Assembly (NCBI GenBank): GCA_024401025.1
Contig: JAKSLV010000003.1
Span: 1 to 64,000, forward strand
Direction: 5' to 3'
Origin: Bacteroidales bacterium
GTDB lineage: Bacteria; Bacteroidota; Bacteroidia; Bacteroidales; UBA3824
Length of the DNA stretch: 64,000 nt
This document shows, piece after piece, positions 1 to 7,755 of this stretch. Under the pieces are notes generated by a model. That model saw only the letters and a list, made by a program, of their open reading frames with translations. It searched no databases and was not told where the DNA came from. The position numbers and the translations under genes were made by a program. Numbering within the stretch: the first letter of the stretch is position 1; each line of letters starts with the position of its first letter.

Positions 1-25
1 CTCTTTACTCTCTTAAACTATTAAT

Positions 26-2089
26 TTACAATTCGTTATATTTGGTAAATTCGTTTATCACCTTGTGGGTATCCAATACCAGGGCCACGGTGCCGTCGCC
101 GAGGATAGATGCTCCGGAGAAGATGTCCTGATTGCGGTACAGCTTGCCCAGAGGCTTCAGCACTGCCTGATACTCTCCAGTGATATTGTCTACCACAATA
201 CCGATCTTGCGGTCCTCGTATTTCACCATAATTATTTCCTCCTTGGCCGGAGGCTCGCCCTCTATGCCCATCTCCTCGCGCAGGTAGTAGAAAGGATACT
301 GCACGCCCTCGATGTTTATCACATTCTGGAACGACGAGGCTATCTTCTCGTGCTCCACGGCAAAAATGGTGTCTATCACCGATAGAGGTATAATGTAGTC
401 GACATCAGAAATCCTCACCAGCATGCCGTCTATAATAGAAAGTGTAAGCGGCAGCTTAATTGTGATAGTGGTGCCCTCGCCCAGCTCCGACGATACGGAT
501 ACTGTGCCTCTGATGTCTGATACCTTGCGCTTAACAACGTCCATGCCCACGCCACGACCCGAAATGTTTGTAACAGTGTCGGAAGTAGAGAAGCCCGGCA
601 TGAAAATAAGGTCGATTGATTCCTTGTCGGAAATCTGAGCGTCGGGAGCTATCAGGCCCTTCTCGATGGCCTTGCGGCGGATTTTCTCGGGATTCATGCC
701 CGCGCCGTCGTCGGTGACGGCTATCACCACCTGACTGCCCGAATAATATGCCTGAAGGATGATCTTGCCCTCGGGATTCTTGCCGGCAGCCTTTCGCTCC
801 GATGCCGGCTCTATGCCGTGATCGATGCTGTTCCTGAGGATGTGCATCAAAGGCTCCGAGATACCCTCTATCAGCGATTTGTCGAGCTCCACCTCGGCGC
901 CCCTGGCCTCGAAGGCAATCTCCTTGCCCACCTCGCGCGAGAGGTCGCGCACCAGGCGGCGGAATCTCACCACCAGGTAGTCGATAGGGATAAGGGTGAT
1001 GCTGAACGCGGTGTCCCTAAGCTGACGCGAAATGTTCTCGAGGTTTTCGGTGATGCGTGTAAGCTCTGGGCTGCGGTTGCGGTCGGCATACAGATTAAGG
1101 CCGGCCTGAGTGGTGATAAGCTCGCTCACAAGATTCATCAGGGCGTCCACCTTCTCTGATGCCACTCTGATGCCTGATATTGAGTTTTCCTTGGCGAATT
1201 TCTTTATGTGGTCGTCGCCGGCGGCTGGACGCGCCTGGGCCGAGTCGGCGGCCTTTGCCTGGGCGGCCTTCTGCTTCTCCGACGAATCCACCAGCAGCTT
1301 TATCTTGTCGAGGTCGAACGGGAAATCATGACGGCACACCAGCAGGGGATCTATGCCCTCTATGGCGAAAATGTCGGTATCAGCAATCTTCTCGATGGCC
1401 AGCTCGCAATCGTCCTCCACAAAGATAAACACATCCTTGATGGCGTCCACGTCCTGCTCGGTGCACAAGATCACCTCCCACCAGATGTATGTGAGGTCGA
1501 ACACAAAGTTCTCGAAATCAGGCACGTTGCTGTGGAAAATGTTTACCTTGGCCTTTCCCAGGCCCACAAGCTCGTCGATCAGGAGAAATGGATTGGTGCC
1601 GTTGCTCTGGATGCGCTCGTATGGCTTTACTCTAATATAATAGGTGGATGCATGCTCCTGGCCTGCACCGGCCACCTCGTCGGCAGACGATACAGCCACT
1701 GCGGCCGTGGTGTCGCCATCCATCACGGCGTCTATCCTGCGGTTCAGGATAGCCTCGTTCTGCTTTATCTCCTCAGCCTTCGATCCATCGTCGTTCAGCA
1801 TGGAGGTAATGTGGTCGGCGCTCTCGAAAGTGATGTCGAGCATCTCGCGCGTAACCCTCAGCTTCTTTTGCCTTACCTGGTCATACATGTTCTCCAGCTT
1901 GTGGGTGTACTGCGATATGTTGTCGAAACCGAACATACCGCCGCCGCCCTTAAGGGAGTGCATGATACGGAAAATGCTGTCCACCAGCTCGGGATTCTCG
2001 GTGTCCTGCTCCAAAGTAAGCAGGGCCTGCTCCAGCTGGTTTACAAGGTCAGAGGCCTCCTCGAGGAATTTTTTCTGAAAATTATCCAT
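26..2089 (-). CDS. cheA: Chemotaxis histidine kinase CheA
   Basis: A 687-residue CheA that autophosphorylates and passes phosphate to CheY. The N-terminal HPt domain has its phosphorylatable His at residue 44 (IMHSLKGGGGMFG). A P2-like middle region follows at about 150-270, then a dimerisation helix pair at about 300-370. The HATPase domain shows the N box NSIDHGIEP and the G boxes DDGAGM and GRGVGMDVVK. The last 130 residues are a CheW-like domain. It is the last gene of a three-gene minus-strand run (STAS, CheY, CheA). No receptor, CheW, CheR or CheB lies in the window; they may lie beyond position 1. No flagellar gene is visible, so output may be gliding or another non-flagellar process (inference). 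Confidence 0.95.
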   Translation of the reverse strand: MDNFQKKFLEEASDLVNQLEQALLTLEQDTENPELVDSIFRIMHSLKGGGGMFGFDNISQYTHKLENMYDQVRQKKLRVTREMLDITFESADHITSMLNDDGSKAEEIKQNEAILNRRIDAVMDGDTTAAVAVSSADEVAGAGQEHASTYYIRVKPYERIQSNGTNPFLLIDELVGLGKAKVNIFHSNVPDFENFVFDLTYIWWEVILCTEQDVDAIKDVFIFVEDDCELAIEKIADTDIFAIEGIDPLLVCRHDFPFDLDKIKLLVDSSEKQKAAQAKAADSAQARPAAGDDHIKKFAKENSISGIRVASEKVDALMNLVSELITTQAGLNLYADRNRSPELTRITENLENISRQLRDTAFSITLIPIDYLVVRFRRLVRDLSREVGKEIAFEARGAEVELDKSLIEGISEPLMHILRNSIDHGIEPASERKAAGKNPEGKIILQAYYSGSQVVIAVTDDGAGMNPEKIRRKAIEKGLIAPDAQISDKESIDLIFMPGFSTSDTVTNISGRGVGMDVVKRKVSDIRGTVSVSSELGEGTTITIKLPLTLSIIDGMLVRISDVDYIIPLSVIDTIFAVEHEKIASSFQNVINIEGVQYPFYYLREEMGIEGEPPAKEEIIMVKYEDRKIGIVVDNITGEYQAVLKPLGKLYRNQDIFSGASILGDGTVALVLDTHKVINEFTKYNEL

Positions 2090-2162
2090 TTCTCTATCAG
2101 TTAATTAGAGGACTTTGCAGTCGCGTTAGTGTGGTTAGCTGGCAAGGTAGCCTGCGGCTCCG

Positions 2163-2528
2163 TTATCTTATCACCTTGCTGATAGCTGCAAGCAGTTTGG
2201 CAGGCACAAAAGGCTTAATGATCCAGCCAGTGGCGCCGGCGTCCTTTGCCTCGAGTTTCTTTGATAGCTGCGACTCGGTGGTAAGGAACAGGATAGGCAC
2301 CCTGCTGTATCCGGCAGTAGCTCTGATGTACTTTATGAGCTCTATGCCGTCCATCTCGGGCATGTGGAGGTCGGTGATCACCAGATCTATGCTGCGACCA
2401 TCCAGGAATGTGGTGGCCTCCTTGCCGTTGCCAGCTGCAAATACTTCGAAACCAGCATTCTGCAATGTAAAATTAACCACCTCGCGGATGCTTTCAGAAT
2501 CGTCTACTATAAGTATTGTCTTTGCCAT
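2163..2528 (-). CDS. cheY: Single-domain response regulator, CheY-like
   Basis: This 121-residue receiver domain has no output domain. It shows the acidic pair in ILIVDDSES, the phospho-acceptor Asp in LVITDLHMPEMDG (about residue 53), the conserved Thr in FLTTES and the Lys in IIKPF. It lies 73 bp upstream of cheA on the same strand, so it is the likely phosphate acceptor of that kinase. Its target cannot be told from the window. Confidence 0.93.
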   Translation of the reverse strand: MAKTILIVDDSESIREVVNFTLQNAGFEVFAAGNGKEATTFLDGRSIDLVITDLHMPEMDGIELIKYIRATAGYSRVPILFLTTESQLSKKLEAKDAGATGWIIKPFVPAKLLAAISKVIR

Positions 2529-2602
2529 TTAGTTATATTGTTATTTGGTGTAAAATTCTTTTCCGGTATGTATGTTTATTTTTGTTATCGTAGCCCTGAT
2601 GC

Positions 2603-2926
2603 CTACGCCTCAAACGAGAGGGCCGCTGCCAGATCGCTGATGCCGCAGTTTTGGAGCAGCTGCTGCACCTCTGGCGTGATGTCGCAGGATACGGCAATCT
2701 TCTTCTTGTCGCGCACAAAACTGTTGCGCAGCGACATGAAGAACTGGAATGCAGCCACGTCGAAATCGGTGATGCCAGTAAGGGAGATGGCAAGCTCGTC
2801 GCACTCGGCCACGCAGTCCTTCATGGCGTCCACCAGCGATTCTATGTTCTGTATCGACACGTCGCCTGATACCTCGTACTCGCGGTAGCGCCTGCCGGGA
2901 TCGTCTATCTTTAGTCTAAATTCCAT
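2603..2926 (-). CDS. STAS-domain protein of the chemotaxis cluster
   Basis: A 107-residue protein with the alpha/beta pattern of a STAS domain (SpoIIAA/MlaB type). At the place where anti-sigma antagonists carry a phosphorylated Ser (DSSG), this protein reads DFDVAAF, so the usual phospho-Ser is absent. It therefore more likely acts as a fixed binding module than as a phospho-switch (inference). It is the first gene of the STAS-cheY-cheA run, with 74 bp to cheY, and follows a good minus-strand promoter at 3003-3010. Confidence 0.75.
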   Translation of the reverse strand: MEFRLKIDDPGRRYREYEVSGDVSIQNIESLVDAMKDCVAECDELAISLTGITDFDVAAFQFFMSLRNSFVRDKKKIAVSCDITPEVQQLLQNCGISDLAAALSFEA

Positions 2927-3002
2927 AATGATAGTGATATAAATGTGTTCAGCATGCCCATCACGGACCCTGCTGACGTCTTATAGTGCATTTATTATGC
3001 CA

Positions 3003-3010
3003 CAAATATA
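3003..3010 (-). promoter_or_regulatory. -7 box of the STAS-cheY-cheA operon
   Basis: Read on the minus strand this is TATATTTG, a perfect match to the Bacteroidetes TAnnTTTG -7 element. A TTTTGG stretch lies about 20 bp further upstream. It sits about 77 bp ahead of the STAS start codon. Confidence 0.6.
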
Positions 3011-3118
3011 CAAATTATTTTTTTTGTTTTCCAAAAAAAATGCAGCGGCATGCAAAAAAATATGCAATGGGAGTTAAAAAAATTGTTATTTAAGTTTCGG
3101 CAAATATAATTTTTTTTA

Positions 3119-3126
3119 TACATTTG
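3119..3126 (+). promoter_or_regulatory. -7 box of the M23 peptidase gene
   Basis: TACATTTG matches TAnnTTTG. It lies 65 bp before the ATG at 3192, in very A/T-rich DNA between the divergent STAS and peptidase genes. Confidence 0.55.
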
Positions 3127-3191
3127 TAAAATTTTAAAATCAGCAATGCTTTTGCAGGCTACAAAAACTGAAACAAAGCAAACTAAAAGCG

Positions 3192-4148
3192 ATGTCGGAC
3201 GGAAACTACATATTAAACCAGGAAACCCTGACGTACGAGAAAAAGGACCCGAAGAAGGGCCGCAAGCTACTGATAGCCATACTGATGCAGGTGTTGGCTG
3301 CCGTGGTGATAGGCGCGGTGGTTTTTCTGGCCATATCGTACACCATAAAGACTCCGCGTCAGAAGAAGCTGGAGCGCGAGAACGCGGCAATGCAGCAGGA
3401 GCTGGATGTGCTGGCCGACAAGTACACAAAGGTGGATTCGGTGCTCAACGACATCAAGCAGCGCGACAGGGACCTCTACAGGGCCATCTTCGAGACCGAG
3501 ATGACCGACTGGGAGGGCAGCAACGGATCGCAGGAGAGGTTTGGCCTGATAACGGAGGATGCCGACCTGGCCGACACCGTGCGCAGGATAACGGAGCGTC
3601 AGCAGCAGAAGCTTACATCGGAGGAGGCCGCATTCAACGAGCTTAAATACAAGCTTACCAACTACAAGGAGAACCTGACGGAGATTCCGTCGATACTCCC
3701 GATATCAGACCCCAAGGTGGAGCTGGGCTACTATGGATTCGGCAAGAAGCTGGACCCCATTTACAAGACTCCCGAAACCCACGAGGGCCTCGACATAGCG
3801 GCAAGCACGGGCACCGAGGTGATGGCAACGGCCAACGGCATTGTGGAGTACATCGGCGACAAGCAGAAGTACGGAAAACACATAGTGATAAACCACAAGA
3901 ACGGTTACAAGACCATCTACGCCCACCTGAGCGGCTACACGGCACGCATAGGACAGAGGGTGAGACGCGGCGAGGTGATAGGTTTTGTGGGCAACACCGG
4001 AAAATCGCTTACCCCTCACCTGCATTACGAGATTCAGTACAAGGGGCAGGCCATCAACCCAACCACTCACACTTTTGGATCGCTGAAGCCCGAGCAGTGG
4101 CAGAAGCTGAATGTTACATCCAAGAGCATAGGACTAAGCCTCGACTAG
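3192..4148 (+). CDS. Membrane-anchored M23 (LytM-type) peptidase
   Basis: A 318-residue protein with a short cytoplasmic start, one transmembrane helix at about residues 30-50, a charged coiled-coil stretch and a C-terminal M23 zinc endopeptidase domain. The metal and catalytic motifs are present: HEGLD (HxxxD) and HLHYE (HxH). It should cleave or remodel peptidoglycan cross-bridges from the periplasmic face of the inner membrane. The MerR-type gene follows after a repeat-bearing gap of 161 bp. Confidence 0.9.
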   Translation: MSDGNYILNQETLTYEKKDPKKGRKLLIAILMQVLAAVVIGAVVFLAISYTIKTPRQKKLERENAAMQQELDVLADKYTKVDSVLNDIKQRDRDLYRAIFETEMTDWEGSNGSQERFGLITEDADLADTVRRITERQQQKLTSEEAAFNELKYKLTNYKENLTEIPSILPISDPKVELGYYGFGKKLDPIYKTPETHEGLDIAASTGTEVMATANGIVEYIGDKQKYGKHIVINHKNGYKTIYAHLSGYTARIGQRVRRGEVIGFVGNTGKSLTPHLHYEIQYKGQAINPTTHTFGSLKPEQWQKLNVTSKSIGLSLD

Positions 4149-4149
4149 A

Positions 4150-4255
4150 AACGGCAGCATCAGCCCGGTGAAAAAAACGGCAGCATCAGGGCCGGTGAAA
4201 AAACGGCAGCATCAGCCCGATGAAAAAAAAGCAGCATCAGGGCCCGATGGAAAAA
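4150..4255 (+). repeat. Four tandem copies of a 26-bp unit carrying GCATCAG
   Basis: GCATCAG starts at 4157, 4183, 4209 and 4234, giving a period of 26, 26 and 25 bp. Each copy is set in a similar context of the form acggcaGCATCAG followed by a G/C-rich stretch, a gtg or atg and an A-run. The array fills most of the gap between the M23 peptidase and the MerR gene, with no open frame that looks coding. It is the densest cluster of the window-wide GYATCAG motif. Confidence 0.85.
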
Positions 4256-4309
4256 ACAGACACAGAAAAACAAAAAAACATACAAACGAAACTGTAAGCA
4301 GACAACAAT

Positions 4310-4741
4310 ATGGAAAATCAGAATCAGGAACCACAGGAAGCACCGGAGATGAGCGACGGCAGCAAGGTAATATCCGACGAGGAAATAAAAAACCTCGACA
4401 AGCTCTATTATTCCATAGGCGAGGTGGCCAAGATGTTCGACGCCAACGCATCGCAGATAAGATACTGGGAAAAGGAGTTTCAGATAATAAAGCCCAAGAA
4501 AAACAACAAGGGCAACAGGCAGTTTACCAAGAAAGACATCGAGAACATCAAGAAGATTCATTTCCTGGTGAAGGACCGCGGCATGACCCTGGAGGGCGCC
4601 AAGAAGCACCTGAAATCGCACACCCAGGAAGACGGCGTGGCCAATTTTGAGGTGATAAAGATTCTCCAGGACATGAAGAAGAAGCTTCTGGAGATGAAGG
4701 AGGCCCTCGACGTGGTGCCAGAGGACATGCTGAGGGACTAG
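4310..4741 (+). CDS. MerR-family transcriptional regulator
   Basis: A 143-residue protein with an N-terminal MerR winged-helix DNA-binding domain (YSIGEVAKMFDANASQIRYW at about residues 27-46, then the wing with GNRQFT) and a helical dimerisation tail. It has no cysteine-rich metal site and no extra ligand domain, so its signal is unknown. It follows the M23 peptidase on the same strand. Confidence 0.9.
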   Translation: MENQNQEPQEAPEMSDGSKVISDEEIKNLDKLYYSIGEVAKMFDANASQIRYWEKEFQIIKPKKNNKGNRQFTKKDIENIKKIHFLVKDRGMTLEGAKKHLKSHTQEDGVANFEVIKILQDMKKKLLEMKEALDVVPEDMLRD

Positions 4742-4829
4742 ACACCTGCCGCACCATAAAGGCAAGCCGCCTATGAGAGGGCGGCCCAGGATACAGACAC
4801 ACCTATTATTTATATAAAACTTTTGATAT

Positions 4830-5420
4830 ATGAGCACAAGGAATCCGGCGATGGAGCTCGACAAGAATTTCATGCACAACGTGCTGTCGCTCTACGACGA
4901 GCTGATAGACAATGGCATCTCCGTGGTGTACATCGGCAAGTTTACCCACCAGGTGGTGAAGATGTTTACCGAGAAAAACGAGGAGGAGATGGAGCAGAGC
5001 AACGAGGAGAAGCAGGTGAAACGCCGCGTACACCACTCGCTGGTGGAGATACTCCAGAACATGCAGAAGCACAGCACTGAGTTCCAGACCGAATTCAGCT
5101 TCATAAACGGCCTGTTCATGATAGGCCGCAAGGAAGGCATTTATTATATAATGACCGCCAACAAGGTGACCAAGCAAGACATCGCCCACCTTACCCAGGC
5201 CCTGGAATGCGTGAACAACGCCACCAAGGAGGAGCTGAACGCCATGTACAAGAAACAGCTGAAGGAGGGCACCATATCCAGCAAGGGCGGCGCCGGACTG
5301 GGCCTAATCGACATTGCCCGCAAGACCGACGGCAAGCTGGAATACCTCTTTATTCCCGTAAACGGCACCGACTATTTTGTGCTTAAGGTGGAGATATCGG
5401 GCCAGATGGCCGAGGAATAG
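4830..5420 (+). CDS. SiaB-like (DUF6272) protein kinase
   Basis: A 196-residue protein with features of a small GHKL ATPase: an N-box-like helix VHHSLVEILQNMQKHS (about residues 70-85) and a glycine-rich GGAGLGLIDIARK lid (about 152-164). This pattern matches the SiaB/DUF6272 family. In Pseudomonas, SiaB phosphorylates the partner-switching protein SiaC. No SiaC or PP2C phosphatase is visible here, but a STAS protein lies 1.9 kb away in the divergent chemotaxis operon. The ATG at 4830 was chosen; a second in-frame ATG lies at 4851. Confidence 0.7.
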   Translation: MSTRNPAMELDKNFMHNVLSLYDELIDNGISVVYIGKFTHQVVKMFTEKNEEEMEQSNEEKQVKRRVHHSLVEILQNMQKHSTEFQTEFSFINGLFMIGRKEGIYYIMTANKVTKQDIAHLTQALECVNNATKEELNAMYKKQLKEGTISSKGGAGLGLIDIARKTDGKLEYLFIPVNGTDYFVLKVEISGQMAEE

Positions 5421-5436
5421 TACACAATTATTTAAT

Positions 5437-5467
5437 ATTGACATTCCGACAAAATTGTTTATATTTG
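5437..5467 (+). promoter_or_regulatory. Promoter of the DUF2007-like gene
   Basis: A perfect -7 box TATATTTG lies at 5460-5467. A TTG lies about 20 bp upstream (5439-5440), which is the usual Bacteroidetes spacing. The start codon follows about 30 bp downstream. Confidence 0.65.
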
Positions 5468-5496
5468 CACCGGGATAATAATATACTCTTGACATT

Positions 5497-5724
5497 ATGG
5501 AGAAAGAATTGTACACCGTATATAGCGGACTGGCGATAGACGTAAGCATGGTGAAGAAACACCTGGAGAAAAACGGAGTGAGATGCTACGCCGAAAACCA
5601 CAAGGACTCCGGCACCGAGAGCGAGTGGTCGGTTCCCGGGTTTGACCCATGCCTGTACCTGAAGGTAGAGAAAGACATGGTGGAGAAGGCCGTGGGTCTT
5701 ATCGAGAAATATATGAAAGAATAA
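5497..5724 (+). CDS. Small DUF2007-like protein
   Basis: A 75-residue cytoplasmic protein. Its opening, with a Tyr-Thr-Val-Tyr strand, a helix (MVKKHLEKNGVRCYAEN), a loop and a final strand plus helix, resembles DUF2007, often named putative signal-transducing protein. No catalytic residue can be assigned. It has its own promoter and precedes der by 74 bp. Confidence 0.65.
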   Translation: MEKELYTVYSGLAIDVSMVKKHLEKNGVRCYAENHKDSGTESEWSVPGFDPCLYLKVEKDMVEKAVGLIEKYMKE

Positions 5725-5798
5725 GGTCGAGGGTCCTGTTATTCTATTTACTAACATAAAAATTTTTTAGGTATATAATCCTTTTGTGAAAAAGCATT

Positions 5799-7106
5799 AT
5801 GAGCAACATTGTAGCAATTGTAGGATGTCCGAACGTGGGCAAGTCTACACTATTCAACAGGCTTACCCAGACCAGGGAGGCCATCGTACACGAAACCGCA
5901 GGCGTAACCCGTGACCGCCACTATGGAAAGTCGGACTGGAACGGCAAGGAGTTTTCCGTGATAGACACCGGCGGATACGTGAACAATTCCGACGATATTT
6001 TCGAGAACGAGATACAGAAACAGGTGATGCTGGCCATCGACGAGGCCGACGTTATCTTATTCCTGGTGGACGCTCAGCTTGGCGTTACCGCCGGCGACGA
6101 GGTTATCACCGAGATACTGCGCCGCACCAACAAGCCGGTTTTCCTGGCCGTAAACAAGGCCGACACCCCCACCCTCCACATGGAGAGCAGCGCTTTCTAT
6201 GCCCTGGGCATGGGCGAGGTGTACTCTATATGCGCCAACACCGGAACAGGCACCGGCGAGCTGCTGGACGCCATAACAGCCGAGTTTAAGGAAGACGCCG
6301 TGGTGGACGACGAGGGCATTCCAAAGATTGCCGTGGTGGGCCGCCCTAATGTGGGAAAGAGCTCGCTGATAAACGCCCTTACCGGCACCGAGCGCAACAT
6401 CGTTACCCCGATAGCGGGCACTACTCGCGACACCGTGAACACCAGATACAACAAGTTTGGCCACGATTTTATCCTTGTGGATACCGCAGGCCTCAGGAAA
6501 AAAGGCAAGGTGACCGAGAACATCGAGTTCTACTCTACCCTGAGATCGGTGCGCGCCATAGAGGAGGCTGATGTCTGCATCCTGATGCTGGACGCCACAC
6601 AGGGCATTGAGAGCCAGGATATGAACGTGTTCCGCCTGATAAAGGAGAACAACAAGGGCCTGGTGGTATGTGTTAACAAGTGGGACCTCATGGACAAGAG
6701 CGAGAACAACTCCACCCTCCACTACGAGGAGTACGTGAAGAAGGAGCTGGCTCCGTTCAGCGACATTCCCGTGGTTTTCACATCCACGGTATCCAAGCAG
6801 CGCATCCTTAAGGCCATGGAGGAGGCCGTGCACGTATACGAGAACCGCACACGCAAGATATCCACCAACAAGCTCAACACCCTGATACAGCAGTATGTGG
6901 AGGAGACTCCGCCACCAGCATACAAGGGCAAGTTCATAAAGATAAAGTACGCCACACAGCTGCCTACTTATTATCCAACATTCGCGCTTTTCTGCAATCT
7001 GCCCCAGTATATCCGCGACCCATACCGCAGATATCTTGAGAACAGACTTAGAAAAGATTTCGACTTCTGCGGCGTGCCAATGAAGATTTTCTTCCGTAAA
7101 AAGTAA
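5799..7106 (+). CDS. der: Ribosome biogenesis GTPase Der (EngA)
   Basis: A 435-residue protein with two tandem GTPase domains and a C-terminal KH-like domain, the normal Der layout. The first domain has the P-loop GCPNVGKST at residues 8-16 and NKAD. The second has GRPNVGKSS at about 181-189, DTAG and NKWD. Der is needed for 50S subunit maturation. A lipoprotein gene begins only 8 bp after its stop, so the two are probably co-transcribed. Confidence 0.97.
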   Translation: MSNIVAIVGCPNVGKSTLFNRLTQTREAIVHETAGVTRDRHYGKSDWNGKEFSVIDTGGYVNNSDDIFENEIQKQVMLAIDEADVILFLVDAQLGVTAGDEVITEILRRTNKPVFLAVNKADTPTLHMESSAFYALGMGEVYSICANTGTGTGELLDAITAEFKEDAVVDDEGIPKIAVVGRPNVGKSSLINALTGTERNIVTPIAGTTRDTVNTRYNKFGHDFILVDTAGLRKKGKVTENIEFYSTLRSVRAIEEADVCILMLDATQGIESQDMNVFRLIKENNKGLVVCVNKWDLMDKSENNSTLHYEEYVKKELAPFSDIPVVFTSTVSKQRILKAMEEAVHVYENRTRKISTNKLNTLIQQYVEETPPPAYKGKFIKIKYATQLPTYYPTFALFCNLPQYIRDPYRRYLENRLRKDFDFCGVPMKIFFRKK

Positions 7107-7114
7107 GGTAATAT

Positions 7115-7717
7115 ATGAGAAAACTATTAATCGCGCTTTCGGTGGCCATCATCATAGGCGCCATCTCGTGCGACGAGATCGAGACCTACGACCCGATGCC
7201 CAGGGTAGAGTTTACCAAGGTGTATCTGGCTGATACTCTGGACGAGCTGCAAAACGAGGTGAAGCTTCAGCGCATACATCTGGAGGTGATAGACGGCGAC
7301 GGCAATCTGGGGCTGAACCGAGATGACAACAAGGGCCAGTTCGACCCCGACAGCATCGGATACAACAACCTGTTTATCACGGTGTTCCACAAGACCAAGG
7401 ACGGCAGCTATCAGGAGCTTACCGAGATATCCGACAACATGCGCTACCGTATCCCATACAAGGAGCCCATAGGCCAAAACCAGTATATGAAGGCCGAGAT
7501 AATAGTGAAGGTGGAGGTGCCGCTGGCCGCTCTCGACTATGACACCATCCGCTACGAGTTCTTCGTGTTTGACCGCAAAATGAACAAGAGCAACGTGGCC
7601 ACAAGCTGCGACATACCCGCGCGCCGCCACGGCACTGTGTTTGCCGACGGACACACATCGTTCGTAAAGGAGGAGACGGATAGCGACGAGGATGCTGACA
7701 ATAAAGAAAAACAATAA
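7115..7717 (+). CDS. Putative lipoprotein of unknown function
   Basis: A 200-residue protein with a lipoprotein signal ending GAISC (Cys at residue 19). The mature part is rich in beta strands and acidic residues (VIDGDGNLGLNRDDN) and looks like a single beta-sandwich. The last 25 residues are strongly charged. I do not recognise a family. It is tightly linked to der and upstream of the phosphofructokinase gene. Confidence 0.8.
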   Translation: MRKLLIALSVAIIIGAISCDEIETYDPMPRVEFTKVYLADTLDELQNEVKLQRIHLEVIDGDGNLGLNRDDNKGQFDPDSIGYNNLFITVFHKTKDGSYQELTEISDNMRYRIPYKEPIGQNQYMKAEIIVKVEVPLAALDYDTIRYEFFVFDRKMNKSNVATSCDIPARRHGTVFADGHTSFVKEETDSDEDADNKEKQ

Positions 7718-7755
7718 ACATAAATAAACTTATTCATTAACAATATTATAGCAAA

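Noticed and set aside
1208..2104. Long plus-strand open frame of 298 codons opposite cheA
   Set aside because: It is the shadow of a well-supported CheA with all domain motifs. Its translation has no recognisable domain and a biased His/Val/Leu content typical of antisense frames.
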